Shown here: piece after piece, positions 1 to 8,337 of the stretch
How positions within the stretch are numbered: the first letter of the stretch is position 1
How the letters are laid out: the number at the start of each line of letters is the position of its first letter
Source of the DNA: Oscillospiraceae bacterium
GTDB lineage: Bacteria; Bacillota; Clostridia; Oscillospirales; QAMX01
DNA: 64,000 nucleotides
Direction: 5' to 3'
Assembly (NCBI GenBank): GCA_015067825.1
Contig: SVLQ01000002.1
Location: 186,001 to 250,000, forward strand
Notes under the pieces: model-generated
What the model saw: the letters and a program-made list of their open reading frames with translations, nothing else
Database searches by the model: none
What the model was told of the DNA's origin: nothing
Made by a program: the position numbers and the translations under genes

Positions 1-104
1 CGGTCGAGCATGATCTTACCGCCGCTGAGCGGCATCGACCAGGCTTCGTCGACCATTTCGCTGAGAATGTTGATCAGTTCATCAATGGTGTGTCTGGCAT
101 CCAT
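1..104 (-). CDS. N-terminus of a small ATPase-like protein (partial)
   Basis: Only the first 35 codons are in the window; the gene continues past its left edge. The ATG at 104 follows an AGGGGG ribosome binding site on the minus strand. The peptide begins MDARHTIDELINILSEM and continues with a short segment ending in KIMLDR. This pattern, and the place right after coaD, matches the short coiled-coil 'ATPase' family commonly found downstream of coaD in Clostridia, whose function is unknown. It is probably cotranscribed with coaD, which ends 45 nt upstream. The assignment rests on little sequence. Confidence 0.6.
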   Translation of the reverse strand, partial: MDARHTIDELINILSEMVDEAWSMPLSGGKIMLD

Positions 105-149
105 CGTGGTATCCCCCTGTTAGATATAATATATTCGGTCCGTTATCAT

Positions 150-626
150 TTACAATGGTTGGCGGGTGTGCAATGCGTCGATGACCGGCTGCGGGAAGTA
201 CGCCGAAACATCCTGTCCGAGCGAGTAGAGGTGCAGCGCGGTGCTGGTGGAAATGTGGGTGTACTCGGGTCGGCAGGGCAGAAAAACCGTTTCCGGCCCG
301 TCGAACGAACGGAGCACGGCGGCAATCGCCGTTTCGTATTCGAAATCGCCGGTGTTGCGCACGCCCTTAACGATCGCGTCGATCTCGTGCGCCTTCGTAT
401 AATCGGTGGTCATGCCGTCGAACGAATCGACCTCGACGTTTGGAATATCACCGAGCGACGCGCGGATCAGATCGCAGCGCTCTTCCAACGAAAAACGCGG
501 CGCCTTCGCAGCGTTTTGGACGACGAGGACGATCACACGGTCAAACATCGTGGCCGCTCTGCGAAACACATCGATATGGCCGGTCGTGACCGGGTCGAAG
601 CTGCCGGGGCAGATGGCGGTCTTCAT
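150..626 (-). CDS. coaD: Phosphopantetheine adenylyltransferase (CoaD)
   Basis: Adenylates 4'-phosphopantetheine to dephospho-CoA, the penultimate step of coenzyme A synthesis in the cytoplasm. The 158 residues are the normal family length. The N-terminal nucleotidyltransferase signature GSFDPVTTGHID includes the T/HxGH catalytic motif, and the C-terminal ISTSTAL segment stands where ISSTxxR/K normally lies, so the usual basic residue there is not obvious. A GGAAAGG ribosome binding site precedes the ATG. The gene sits 27 nt after rsmD, the common rsmD-coaD pairing of Firmicutes, at the distal end of a uvrC-led minus-strand operon. Confidence 0.93.
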   Translation of the reverse strand: MKTAICPGSFDPVTTGHIDVFRRAATMFDRVIVLVVQNAAKAPRFSLEERCDLIRASLGDIPNVEVDSFDGMTTDYTKAHEIDAIVKGVRNTGDFEYETAIAAVLRSFDGPETVFLPCRPEYTHISTSTALHLYSLGQDVSAYFPQPVIDALHTRQPL

Positions 627-653
627 GGCGAAACGATCCTTTCCTTTGGAATC

Positions 654-1232
654 CTACGCGTCGGCCTCCGGTGCAGCGATCGTTTCCGGCTCGCGGCGGT
701 AGAGGTGGAGCGAAGTGATCCCGTACTTGTAGGTGCGCACAAGGCGCATTCTGCCGATCTCAGCCGGCATCGTTTCGCCTTCTTTGCCTTCACATATAAT
801 TATACCATTATCGGCGACAATGTCAAATGTTTCTATGAAATTCAGCACGCGTTTTAAATATCCGGCCATGTACGGCGGATCCATCAGCACGATGTGGAAC
901 GAGCGCTTGGGTGCGCTCTGCAAAAACGCCTTGTAGTCGCTCTGGCGGATTTCGCAGCGGTCGCTCAGACGGGCTGCGGCGGCATTTTCGCGGATGGTTT
1001 TGATGGCGGCGGCGGTGTGGTCGACGAAAACGGCTTTTTTGGCGCCGCGGCTCAGCGCTTCGAGGCCGAGCTGACCGGTGCCGGCGAAGAGATCGAGCAC
1101 GGTGCGGCCTTCGATGTCAAACTGGATGATGCTGAAAAGCGCCTCCTTGACCATGTCGCGGGTGGGGCGCGTCGTTTCGCCGGGAACTTGCTTGAGCTTG
1201 CAGCCTCTGGCGCTGCCGGTGATGATCCGCAT
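654..1232 (-). CDS. rsmD: 16S rRNA (guanine966-N2)-methyltransferase RsmD
   Basis: SAM-dependent methyltransferase that modifies G966 of 16S rRNA during 30S assembly. The 192-residue protein starts RIITGSARGCKL, typical of RsmD, then shows the SAM-binding loop DLFAGTGQLGLEALSRGA and the catalytic motif MDPPY (within VLMDPPYMAGY). Its start lies 3 nt past the uvrC stop, with an AAAGGA ribosome binding site inside the end of uvrC, so the two are translationally close. It is followed by coaD. The family fit is clear throughout. Confidence 0.92.
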   Translation of the reverse strand: MRIITGSARGCKLKQVPGETTRPTRDMVKEALFSIIQFDIEGRTVLDLFAGTGQLGLEALSRGAKKAVFVDHTAAAIKTIRENAAAARLSDRCEIRQSDYKAFLQSAPKRSFHIVLMDPPYMAGYLKRVLNFIETFDIVADNGIIICEGKEGETMPAEIGRMRLVRTYKYGITSLHLYRREPETIAAPEADA

Positions 1233-1235
1233 AGT

Positions 1236-3074
1236 TCAGATCCTTTCTTTGGGTGCCTCGACAGAGCGGGGCTTCGGGTGGAAATAGTCGAAAACGGCTT
1301 TGGCCGTGCCGATGGGAACGACCTCGGCGAGCTCGGCAACGGTAGCTTCGCTGATCTGCCGGAGCGAGCGGAATTTTTTAAGCAGGGCGGCCCGGCGGAT
1401 CTCGCCGACGCCGTGGATGCGGTCGAGCGCGGAGGAGAGCGTTTCGTTTTTGGTGCGCGCATGATTTAAGCGGAGGGCGAAGCGGTGCGCCTCGTCCTGA
1501 ATGGCGGTGATCAGCGAAAAGCAGATCGGCGTGGCCGAAAGGCTGATCTCTTTGCCGTCGGCGTCGACGAGTGCGCGCGTGCGGTGGCGGTCGTCCTTGA
1601 CCATGCCGAACATAGGGACGCTGTGCCCTTCGGCTTCCATCGCTGTCTTGGCAGAGGTGACCTGCCCGAGTCCGCCGTCGATCAAAACGAGATCCGGCAT
1701 GGTTGAGCTCATCGCCTTGGCAAAGCGGCGGCCGATGACCTCGCTCATCGCGTAATAGTCGTCCTGCGTCTTCTTTCCGCGGATCGCGTAGCTGCGGTAG
1801 GCACTTTTGTAGGGCTTGCCGTTGACGAACACGACCATCGAAGCGACGATCGCGGAATCGCCGTTGTTGGAGATGTCGTAGGCTTCGATGCGCTTTGGCG
1901 GCTCGTCAAACCCGATCAGCGATGCGAGCTCGGCGAGTGCGCGGTTGGTCTTGTCCTCGCGGTTGGTCGTGCGCAGAACCTCGGACTTGGCGTTTTGCTC
2001 CGACATATCCAGAAGCTGGCGGTTGAGCCCGCGCTGGGGGATATCGATGTGCACGGATTTGCCGCGCTGTTTGGTGAGCAGGTCGGTGAGGAGCCCGCGG
2101 TCCTCAAAATCAGTCGAGATCAGAATACGGGCGGGAATATCGTCGCTTTGGGCGTAATACTGCGCCAAAAACGAGGCGTAGAGCTCAAGCGTGTCGTTGG
2201 CGGCACCGCTGAGGATCGTGATCTGCTGGCCGGTGATCGCACCGTTGTTGACCGAAAGAACCGAAACGGCCGATTTCAGCTCGCCGATGTAGAGTCCGCA
2301 GGCGTCCAACCTGCCGCGGCTGTCGGTGACGACCTTTTGCTTGCGGCCGAGGATCGAGAGCGCGTGGATGCGGTCGCGGAGCTCGGCGGCTTTTTCAAAC
2401 GCGAGCGCTTCGGCCGCTTCTTCCATTTCGGCGCGGAGTGTGGCTTCCAGCTCGGCGGTCTTGCCGCTTAAGATCATGGCGGCGTTTTTCATCAGTTCGA
2501 GGTAGGTTTCCTGCGATGCTTCCTTGCGGCAGGGACCGTAGCATTGCTTCATCTGATAGTGTAGGCAGGGACGTTCGCGGCCGATATCCCGCGGAAAAAC
2601 GCGCGAGCAAACGGGCAGGCGGAAGGTCGCCTTCAAAGAATCGATCACGCTGTAGGCGAGCTCGCGGCTGAAGTAGGGGCCGAAGTATTCGGCTTTGTCG
2701 GGTTCGATCTTGTTGGCGAGCTCAAATTTGGGGTACGGCTCCGTCAGATCAACGCGAATGAAGCAGCGGCCGGAAGAATCCTTTAATAAGATGTTGTAGC
2801 AGGGCTGGTGCTGCTTGATGAGCGAGCACTCCAAAACGAGCGCCTCGTACTCGCTGGCGGTGACGATGTAGTCGAGCTTGCGCGCATGCGCGACCATGGC
2901 GCGGACCTTCGGGTGCGTGTTGCCGGGATGGAAATATTGGCTGACGCGGTTGCGGAGCACACGTGCCTTCCCGACGTAGATCACACGGCCGTTTTTGTCG
3001 GAATAAAGATAAACGCCGGGCTCTAAAGGCAGAGAATGCGCTTTTTTCTTCAGTTCTTCAAACGCAGAGTCCAT
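1236..3074 (-). CDS. uvrC: UvrABC system protein C
   Basis: Dual-incision endonuclease subunit of nucleotide excision repair. The 612-residue length is normal. In order there is an N-terminal GIY-YIG nuclease domain (GVYLYSDKNGRVIYVGKA, about residues 18-35), a UVR motif for UvrB contact near residues 205-240 (FEKAAELRDRI), the RNase H-like domain with DGGLGQ near residue 470, and a C-terminal helix-hairpin-helix region (LDRIHGVGEIRRAALLKKF). The ATG at 3074 follows GAGAGGTG. It heads the uvrC-rsmD-coaD block; the HPr gene lies 96 nt upstream and may be transcribed with it. Confidence 0.95.
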   Translation of the reverse strand: MDSAFEELKKKAHSLPLEPGVYLYSDKNGRVIYVGKARVLRNRVSQYFHPGNTHPKVRAMVAHARKLDYIVTASEYEALVLECSLIKQHQPCYNILLKDSSGRCFIRVDLTEPYPKFELANKIEPDKAEYFGPYFSRELAYSVIDSLKATFRLPVCSRVFPRDIGRERPCLHYQMKQCYGPCRKEASQETYLELMKNAAMILSGKTAELEATLRAEMEEAAEALAFEKAAELRDRIHALSILGRKQKVVTDSRGRLDACGLYIGELKSAVSVLSVNNGAITGQQITILSGAANDTLELYASFLAQYYAQSDDIPARILISTDFEDRGLLTDLLTKQRGKSVHIDIPQRGLNRQLLDMSEQNAKSEVLRTTNREDKTNRALAELASLIGFDEPPKRIEAYDISNNGDSAIVASMVVFVNGKPYKSAYRSYAIRGKKTQDDYYAMSEVIGRRFAKAMSSTMPDLVLIDGGLGQVTSAKTAMEAEGHSVPMFGMVKDDRHRTRALVDADGKEISLSATPICFSLITAIQDEAHRFALRLNHARTKNETLSSALDRIHGVGEIRRAALLKKFRSLRQISEATVAELAEVVPIGTAKAVFDYFHPKPRSVEAPKERI

Positions 3075-3170
3075 GCACGCACCTCTCCGGGGATGTCAGA
3101 TTCTGTGGAAAGAGATGGGCGGAGCTGTCAAAACCCCGCCCAAACTTGCATATTTCCGATGGTAACTGTC

Positions 3171-3437
3171 TCAGCAGTTGACAAAATTCGACTCAATGAG
3201 TTCGCAGAGACCGTCGATGGCGAGCTGTTCGTCGCTGCCGTCGGCGATCAGGCGGATCGTCGAACCTTTGGTGATGCCGAGCGAGAGGACGCCGAGCAGG
3301 CTCTTGGCGTTGACACGGCGGTCATCGCGCTCGACCCAGATGCCGCAGCGGTATTCGTTGGCTTTCTGAATGAAGAAGGTGGCGGGACGGGCGTGCAGAC
3401 CGACCTGATTGTTCACAACGATATCTTTCGTCAACAT
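3171..3437 (-). CDS. ptsH: Phosphocarrier protein HPr
   Basis: HPr passes phosphate from enzyme I to sugar-specific EIIA proteins of the PTS and, in Firmicutes, signals catabolite repression when phosphorylated on a serine. The 88-residue protein has both regulatory residues: His15 in GLHARPAT and Ser46 in NAKSLLGVLSLG, so it is a true HPr rather than a Crh-type paralogue lacking the histidine. A AAGGAGAACGAATAC spacer precedes the ATG at 3437. A TATAAT -10 lies on the minus strand at 3508-3503 with a weak -35. No enzyme I gene is adjacent. Confidence 0.92.
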   Translation of the reverse strand: MLTKDIVVNNQVGLHARPATFFIQKANEYRCGIWVERDDRRVNAKSLLGVLSLGITKGSTIRLIADGSDEQLAIDGLCELIESNFVNC

Positions 3438-3764
3438 GTATTCGTTCTCCTTATTGAAACCACTTTTTGGGAAATGCGGATATGATTCCTACATTCTAAC
3501 ATATTATAGGATACCCTTTTTTGCCACAAAAGTCAATACAATTCGTGAATTGCAAAAAAAATCAGAAGATTGTACAGAAAATGCGGGTTCGGCGGAGCAG
3601 TTTTGATGGAAATAATCACAAGACTATCTCCGACTGTTCCAATTGCAAAACAATACAGAACAAATGTACTTGATCAAATGGAAGAAATTGGAAGAATCCG
3701 GGGACAAACGCGCGGTGAGCTGCATTTTATGCGAGAAAAAGTGAAACTTTTTTTTCGCTGGTAC
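3438..3764. other. Divergent intergenic region between HPr and mraZ
   Basis: No convincing gene is present. It holds the minus-strand -10 (3503-3508) for HPr and a perfect 14-base palindrome CAATTCGTGAATTG at 3539-3552 just upstream of it, which could be an operator. The part towards mraZ is A-rich and leads into the mraZ promoter. An open frame in 3570-3809 overlaps that promoter and is judged not to be coding. Confidence 0.5.
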
Positions 3765-3793
3765 TTGCAATCGCAGGGGAAATCCAGTATAAT
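3765..3793 (+). promoter_or_regulatory. dcw cluster promoter upstream of mraZ
   Basis: TTGCAA at 3765-3770 and TATAAT at 3788-3793 are separated by exactly 17 nt, a good SigA-type match. The expected start of transcription is about 3800, leaving a leader of about 58 nt before mraZ. Confidence 0.8.
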
Positions 3794-3802
3794 AATAGTA
3801 CG

Positions 3803-3831
3803 ATGGTAGCAAAGTGGAGTTAAAGTGGTAG
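3803..3831 (+). promoter_or_regulatory. MraZ-box direct repeats
   Basis: Two exact AAAGTGG heptamers (3811-3817 and 3822-3828) repeat every 11 nt, preceded by a degenerate copy (ATGGTAG, 3803-3809) on the same period. They sit between the -10 and the mraZ ribosome binding site. MraZ is known to bind such repeats (AAAGTG-type in Mollicutes, TGGG-type in E. coli) to control its own operon, so autoregulation is the natural inference. Confidence 0.65.
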
Positions 3832-3857
3832 TAAATAAGCCGAGTGGAGGTGAGGAC

Positions 3858-4277
3858 ATGCTGATCGGCGGATCGAAACATACGGTAGATGCGAAGGGAC
3901 GCATGTTCTTCCCGGCGCGTTTCAAGGACGAAATGTGGGAAAACATCACCGTTTGCCGCGGCGTTGAAAAATGCCTGATGCTCTACACAGCCGAAGAATG
4001 GCAGCGTTTTGCCCAACACATCAAAGATCAGCCGTTCTCCGTTTCCTCGCAGCTGCAGCGCTACTTCTTCTCGACGGCTGCCGTCTGCAGCGTTGATGCG
4101 CAGGGCAGACTGTTGCTGCCGCAGCAGCTCCGCGAATTTGCCGGCATCCAGAAAGACGTTTGGGTCACCGGCGTGCAGGACCGCGTGGAGATTTGGGACA
4201 TCGACGAATGGAACAAGGCGCAGGCCGCCCTCACCAACGACGATGTCAAGTCGCTGATGGATCGGATCGGCTTCTGA
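3858..4277 (+). CDS. mraZ: Transcriptional regulator MraZ
   Basis: AbrB/SpoVT-fold DNA-binding regulator of the division and cell wall cluster, forming ring oligomers that bind repeats in its own promoter. The 139-residue protein starts MLIGGSKHTVDAKGR; the second half-motif VDAQGRLLLP near residue 78 is the other AbrB-like copy. The ATG at 3858 is chosen over an upstream in-frame GTG because it follows GGAGGTGAG and matches the family N-terminus. rsmH starts 1 nt after its stop, so the two are almost certainly coupled. Confidence 0.93.
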   Translation: MLIGGSKHTVDAKGRMFFPARFKDEMWENITVCRGVEKCLMLYTAEEWQRFAQHIKDQPFSVSSQLQRYFFSTAAVCSVDAQGRLLLPQQLREFAGIQKDVWVTGVQDRVEIWDIDEWNKAQAALTNDDVKSLMDRIGF

Positions 4278-4278
4278 T

Positions 4279-5229
4279 ATGGAACAGACCTTTCATCACG
4301 TCAGTGTGCTCGCCGATGAATGCATCGAAAATCTCGCGATCCGTCCTGACGGGATCTATGTGGACGCGACGATGGGCGGCGGCGGCCATTCCGAACGCAT
4401 CCTCGAACACCTCGGCGAAAATGGCCGCCTGATCGGCATCGACCGCGACCGCGACGCCATTGCTGCCTCGACCAAACGCCTCGCGCGCTTCGGCTCACGA
4501 TTCACGGCGGTGAAATCGAACTTCTCCGATATCGAATCGGCCGTCAGAAGTGTCGGCGTGGAGAAGATCGACGGCGTACTTTTTGACCTCGGTGTTTCTT
4601 CCCATCAGCTCGATACGGCTGATCGCGGATTTTCTTATATGAATGACGCTCCGCTGGATATGCGGATGGATACCGACGGCGGAGCAACGGCTGCCGACCT
4701 GGTGAATTCGATCGATGTGCGCGAGCTCGCCCGCATCCTCGCCGACTACGGCGAAGAGCGCTTTGCCTCCCGCATCGCGCAAACGATCTGTGCGGCCCGC
4801 GAGACCGCTCCGATCGAAACGACCAAACAACTCGCCGACCTGATCGTCTCGGCGATCCCGAAGGCAGCGGCGAAGGCCGAAAAACAGCACCCCGCCAAGC
4901 GCAGCTTCCAGGCGATCCGTATCGCCGTCAACGGCGAACTCGACGCGGCCGAACGCGGGATCCGCGCGGCGGCTTCGCTCTTAAATCCCAACGGCCGCCT
5001 GTGTGTCATCACCTTCCATTCGCTGGAGGACAGGCTCGTCAAACGCCTGTATCAAAGTCTGGCGCAGGGCTGCACCTGCCCGCGTGATTTCCCGGTCTGT
5101 GTCTGCGGCGCAAAACCGATCCTGCGCGTGGTGACCAACAAACCGATCGTTTCCGGCGAAGACGAGCTGGCCGCAAACCCCAGAGCGCGCAGCGCTAAGC
5201 TCCGCGTTGCCGAACGCACACAAAACTAA
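4279..5229 (+). CDS. rsmH: 16S rRNA (cytosine1402-N4)-methyltransferase RsmH
   Basis: Also called MraW; methylates N4 of C1402 in the 30S decoding site using SAM. The 316-residue protein begins HHVSVLADECI, has the SAM-binding segment VDATMGGGGHSERIL, the LFDLGVSSHQLD motif and the C-terminal signature ITFHSLEDRLVKR, all family hallmarks. It is placed directly behind mraZ, the conserved order in nearly all dcw clusters, and 24 nt before the FtsL-like gene. Confidence 0.96.
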   Translation: MEQTFHHVSVLADECIENLAIRPDGIYVDATMGGGGHSERILEHLGENGRLIGIDRDRDAIAASTKRLARFGSRFTAVKSNFSDIESAVRSVGVEKIDGVLFDLGVSSHQLDTADRGFSYMNDAPLDMRMDTDGGATAADLVNSIDVRELARILADYGEERFASRIAQTICAARETAPIETTKQLADLIVSAIPKAAAKAEKQHPAKRSFQAIRIAVNGELDAAERGIRAAASLLNPNGRLCVITFHSLEDRLVKRLYQSLAQGCTCPRDFPVCVCGAKPILRVVTNKPIVSGEDELAANPRARSAKLRVAERTQN

Positions 5230-5253
5230 ACGAACACAAAGGAGGAACGAGGC

Positions 5254-5820
5254 ATGGCAGAAACCAAATTCCGCACCGGTCCGATCTGGGCTGCGGACGA
5301 GCCTGTCTATGAATACGAATACGATCAAAACGCCGTCCGTGTGAACACTGCCGAGCCCGCTCCCGTACAAACACCGGTCACGACCCCGCGTGAACTGCCG
5401 CGCGTTTTGCCCGATGTCCGCCCGGAACGCGCACCCAAGCGGCGCATCAGCTTCCTCTATGTAGCGGTTCTGGTCATCGGCGTCATCCTCTTTGCCAACA
5501 TCATTTCCATGCACGGCGAGCTGACGGCTCTTTCCATCAAAACCCACCAGCTCAAGAGCGAAATCATCGAAATGGAAAAAGAGCAGTCGGCGCTGCAGCT
5601 GGAACTGAACCAGGTCATGAACCAGAACGAAATCGAAGAATACGCGGTTTCCACTCTCGGTATGGTCAAAGCAACCGGAGAAAGCATTTCGTACCTGAAC
5701 TATCAGAACGAAACGGTCTTTGAACTGGCCGAAACGACCGAAAGCTCCGACGGTGTGTTCGAATCGATTCTTGCGGGAATCGAGAACGCCGCGGCGAAGG
5801 TCTGGTCGTTTATCAACTGA
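5254..5820 (+). CDS. ftsL: FtsL-like cell division protein
   Basis: Bitopic divisome protein expected to pair with DivIB and a DivIC-type protein. The 188 residues show a charged cytoplasmic N-terminus of about 67 residues, one membrane span (ISFLYVAVLVIGVILFANII, about 68-87), and an extracytoplasmic coiled coil (about 92-130) rich in Leu and Glu. FtsL sequences diverge quickly, so the call depends mostly on topology and position between rsmH and the PBP. AAAGGAGGAACG precedes the ATG. The long cytoplasmic part is larger than in Bacillus FtsL. Confidence 0.82.
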   Translation: MAETKFRTGPIWAADEPVYEYEYDQNAVRVNTAEPAPVQTPVTTPRELPRVLPDVRPERAPKRRISFLYVAVLVIGVILFANIISMHGELTALSIKTHQLKSEIIEMEKEQSALQLELNQVMNQNEIEEYAVSTLGMVKATGESISYLNYQNETVFELAETTESSDGVFESILAGIENAAAKVWSFIN

Positions 5821-5837
5821 TCCAAACAAATAAAAAA

Positions 5838-5889
5838 CGGCGGAACGGGAGCGGAACGGTCACGGAACTGTTTCCGATGCCGTCCGCCG
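5838..5889 (+). other. Structured intergenic hairpin between ftsL and the PBP gene
   Basis: CGGCGGA (5838-5844) pairs with TCCGCCG (5883-5889), with A/T-rich flanks that extend the stem, and an inner hairpin CGGAA-CTGT-TTCCG (5863-5876). It lies in an otherwise empty 201-nt gap, unusually long for this cluster. It could attenuate or terminate transcription or protect mRNA ends; no clear U tract or promoter follows. Confidence 0.4.
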
Positions 5890-6021
5890 CTTTGCTTATT
5901 TTCGGCGTTTTGCGGTCATAGCGGGCTGCAAAACGCCATACATTGTAACGAAAGCACCGCCAAAAACAGAGAAAAAGCGGCGCGCAACGGGGGGGCAAAC
6001 CTGCGAAACGGGGACCGACCT

Positions 6022-8289
6022 ATGGAAAAGAAACCTTACGACAGACGTCTGTTTTTGCGAACGGTGTTCATCGTCGGCGTCATTCTGCTGATCATTGCAC
6101 CGATCCTCATCTACAATCTCTATAAGCTCCAGATCCGCGATGCCGACACGCTGCAGGCACGGGCCATTGCCCAACAAACGCGCGATATGCTCGTTTCGCC
6201 TGTGCGCGGCGCGATCTACGACCGCAACATGACGCCGCTGGCGCTGAGTGCAACGGTCGAAACGATCGTCATTTCGCCTGCGGAGATCAAAGACGAGGCC
6301 GAGGCCGAATTTACCGCCCGCGGCCTTTCTGAAATTCTCGGAATCGACTACGCAACGATCCTTGCCCGCACAAAAAACAAAGACAGCTACTATGAGATCA
6401 TCGCCCGTAAGGTCGAAAAAGAGGTCTCTGATGCGGTGCGCGAATTCAAAACCGACAACAATCTCAACGGCATCAAGCTGTTTGAGGATACCAAACGCTA
6501 TTATCCTTATTCGAACCTCCTCTCAAGCGTCATTGGCTTCACAAACTACGATAACGTCGGCCAATACGGGCTGGAGATGAAGTACGAAGAAGTGCTCAAG
6601 GGCGTGGTCGGCCGCGTGATCACGGCCAAAGACCGCGAAGGCAATGCGATGCCGTTCTACTTTGAGCAGTATAACGACGCACAGGACGGCATGAACCTCG
6701 TTCTGACGATCGACTACGGCGTGCAGGAGATCTTGGAAAAGCATCTGGAAGTCGCGCTGGCAGAAAACGGCTGCGACGAAGGTGTTGTCGGCATCGTGAT
6801 GAACCCCAACACCGGCGAGATTCTGGCGATGGCGCAAAAAGGCGACTACGACCTCAACAATCCGCGCGAAATCACCGATCAGGATCTGCTGGCCGAAATT
6901 CTGGCCCAGCCGAAGGATGAACAGTCGGCGCTTCTGCTGGAAGCGATGATGGATCAGTGGCGCAACAAAGCGATCCAAGAACCATATGAGCCGGGCAGCG
7001 TTTTTAAGATTATCACGGCGGCAATCGCGCTGGAAGAAAACGTGGCCAACGCCAACTCGACATATTTCTGCAGCGGCACGTGGAAGATCGGCTCGCAGAC
7101 GACCGGTCATTGCTGGAAAATCTACGGTCACAACACGCAGAATTTTGCCAAAGCCCTGCAGAACTCCTGCAACTGCGCGTTTGTTGAGATTGCGCTGGAT
7201 ATCGGCGCGGAGCGGTATTACGATTACTTCAAGGCCTTTGGCCTGACGGAAAAAACCGGCATCGACATGATGGGTGAGGTCGGGGTGATCGAAGGCGTGC
7301 ACTACCACGCCGAGAGCATCTTCACCAACCCGATGTACGGCGGCGATGTTTCCCTTGGCATGTACGGCTTCGGCCAGACCTTTGCCATCACCCCGATCCA
7401 AACGATCTCGGCGGTTTCGGCGGTCGTCAACGGCGGATACCTAATGCAGCCCTACGTGGTTTCGGGCATCGCCGATGAAAACGGCAACATTGTTGAGCAG
7501 TATGCGCCGAAGGTGGTGCGGCAGGTTATCTCCGAGGACACCTCCGACAAAATGCGGGCGATGATCGAATCGGTCGTCTCCGAGGGTACGGGCTCGAACG
7601 CCTACGTCCGCGGTTACCGCGTCGGCGGCAAAACGGGTACGAGTGAAAAACGCGCCAAGTCGATCATCGAAGGCAAGGATTTCTATATCGCATCCTTCCT
7701 CGGCGTCGCCCCGTGCGACGATCCGCAGGTCGCCGTGCTGGTACTCCTCGACGAGCCCACCGGCACGCTCCATCAGGGCGGTCAGATCGCCGCTCCGGTC
7801 GTCGGACGCATTATGAACGACCTGATGCCGTATCTCGGTGTCAAGGCGGCGTATTCCGACGAAGAACTTGCCAAGCTCTCCATCGAAGTGCCGCTGACGG
7901 TCGGCGGCAATGTCAGCTGGGCGGAAAGCGTTGTGAAATCGGCCGGTCTGAACGTCAAGGTCGTCGGCGACGGCGAACGCGTTACGGCGCAGTACCCGGT
8001 CTCGGGTTCGAAAATCCCCAACACGGCCACCGTCATTCTCTACTGCGGCGCCGAACCCGACAAGAGCGAGATCGAGATCCCCGACCTGACCGGCAAGACC
8101 TACGAACAGGCCGTGCGCCTGATCGAGGGCACGGGCTTCTATATGTCCGTCGGCGGTGCGGTCGGCAACGACACCGACGAAGAGCTGACGGTCATGCGCC
8201 AGTATCCGGCTGCCGGCGACGGCGCAACCGCGCGTTACGGCACGGTCATTACGGTGGAATTTTATAAGAAAGACAACACCGGGGAATAA
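6022..8289 (+). CDS. Class B penicillin-binding protein with PASTA domains (SpoVD/PBP2B type)
   Basis: Peptidoglycan transpeptidase for septal (or spore cortex) synthesis, membrane-anchored and working with the FtsW protein encoded downstream. The 755 residues comprise a membrane span near 11-35, a PBP dimerisation domain (about 55-220), and a transpeptidase domain with the active-site motif S326-V-F-K329, S382-C-N384 and K537-T-G539. Two PASTA domains follow (about 615-680 and 685-750), as in SpoVD and PBP2B. Its place between ftsL and murE is the usual one. Whether it serves division or sporulation cannot be told from sequence. Confidence 0.93.
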   Translation: MEKKPYDRRLFLRTVFIVGVILLIIAPILIYNLYKLQIRDADTLQARAIAQQTRDMLVSPVRGAIYDRNMTPLALSATVETIVISPAEIKDEAEAEFTARGLSEILGIDYATILARTKNKDSYYEIIARKVEKEVSDAVREFKTDNNLNGIKLFEDTKRYYPYSNLLSSVIGFTNYDNVGQYGLEMKYEEVLKGVVGRVITAKDREGNAMPFYFEQYNDAQDGMNLVLTIDYGVQEILEKHLEVALAENGCDEGVVGIVMNPNTGEILAMAQKGDYDLNNPREITDQDLLAEILAQPKDEQSALLLEAMMDQWRNKAIQEPYEPGSVFKIITAAIALEENVANANSTYFCSGTWKIGSQTTGHCWKIYGHNTQNFAKALQNSCNCAFVEIALDIGAERYYDYFKAFGLTEKTGIDMMGEVGVIEGVHYHAESIFTNPMYGGDVSLGMYGFGQTFAITPIQTISAVSAVVNGGYLMQPYVVSGIADENGNIVEQYAPKVVRQVISEDTSDKMRAMIESVVSEGTGSNAYVRGYRVGGKTGTSEKRAKSIIEGKDFYIASFLGVAPCDDPQVAVLVLLDEPTGTLHQGGQIAAPVVGRIMNDLMPYLGVKAAYSDEELAKLSIEVPLTVGGNVSWAESVVKSAGLNVKVVGDGERVTAQYPVSGSKIPNTATVILYCGAEPDKSEIEIPDLTGKTYEQAVRLIEGTGFYMSVGGAVGNDTDEELTVMRQYPAAGDGATARYGTVITVEFYKKDNTGE

Positions 8290-8337
8290 TAATCCCCATA
8301 TTAATAACGGAATCCCGTGGAAAACGGAGTGAAAACT

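Noticed and set aside
3570-3809. A 79-codon frame upstream of mraZ
   Set aside because: It covers the mraZ promoter and operator repeats, has no recognisable domain and no convincing ribosome binding site.
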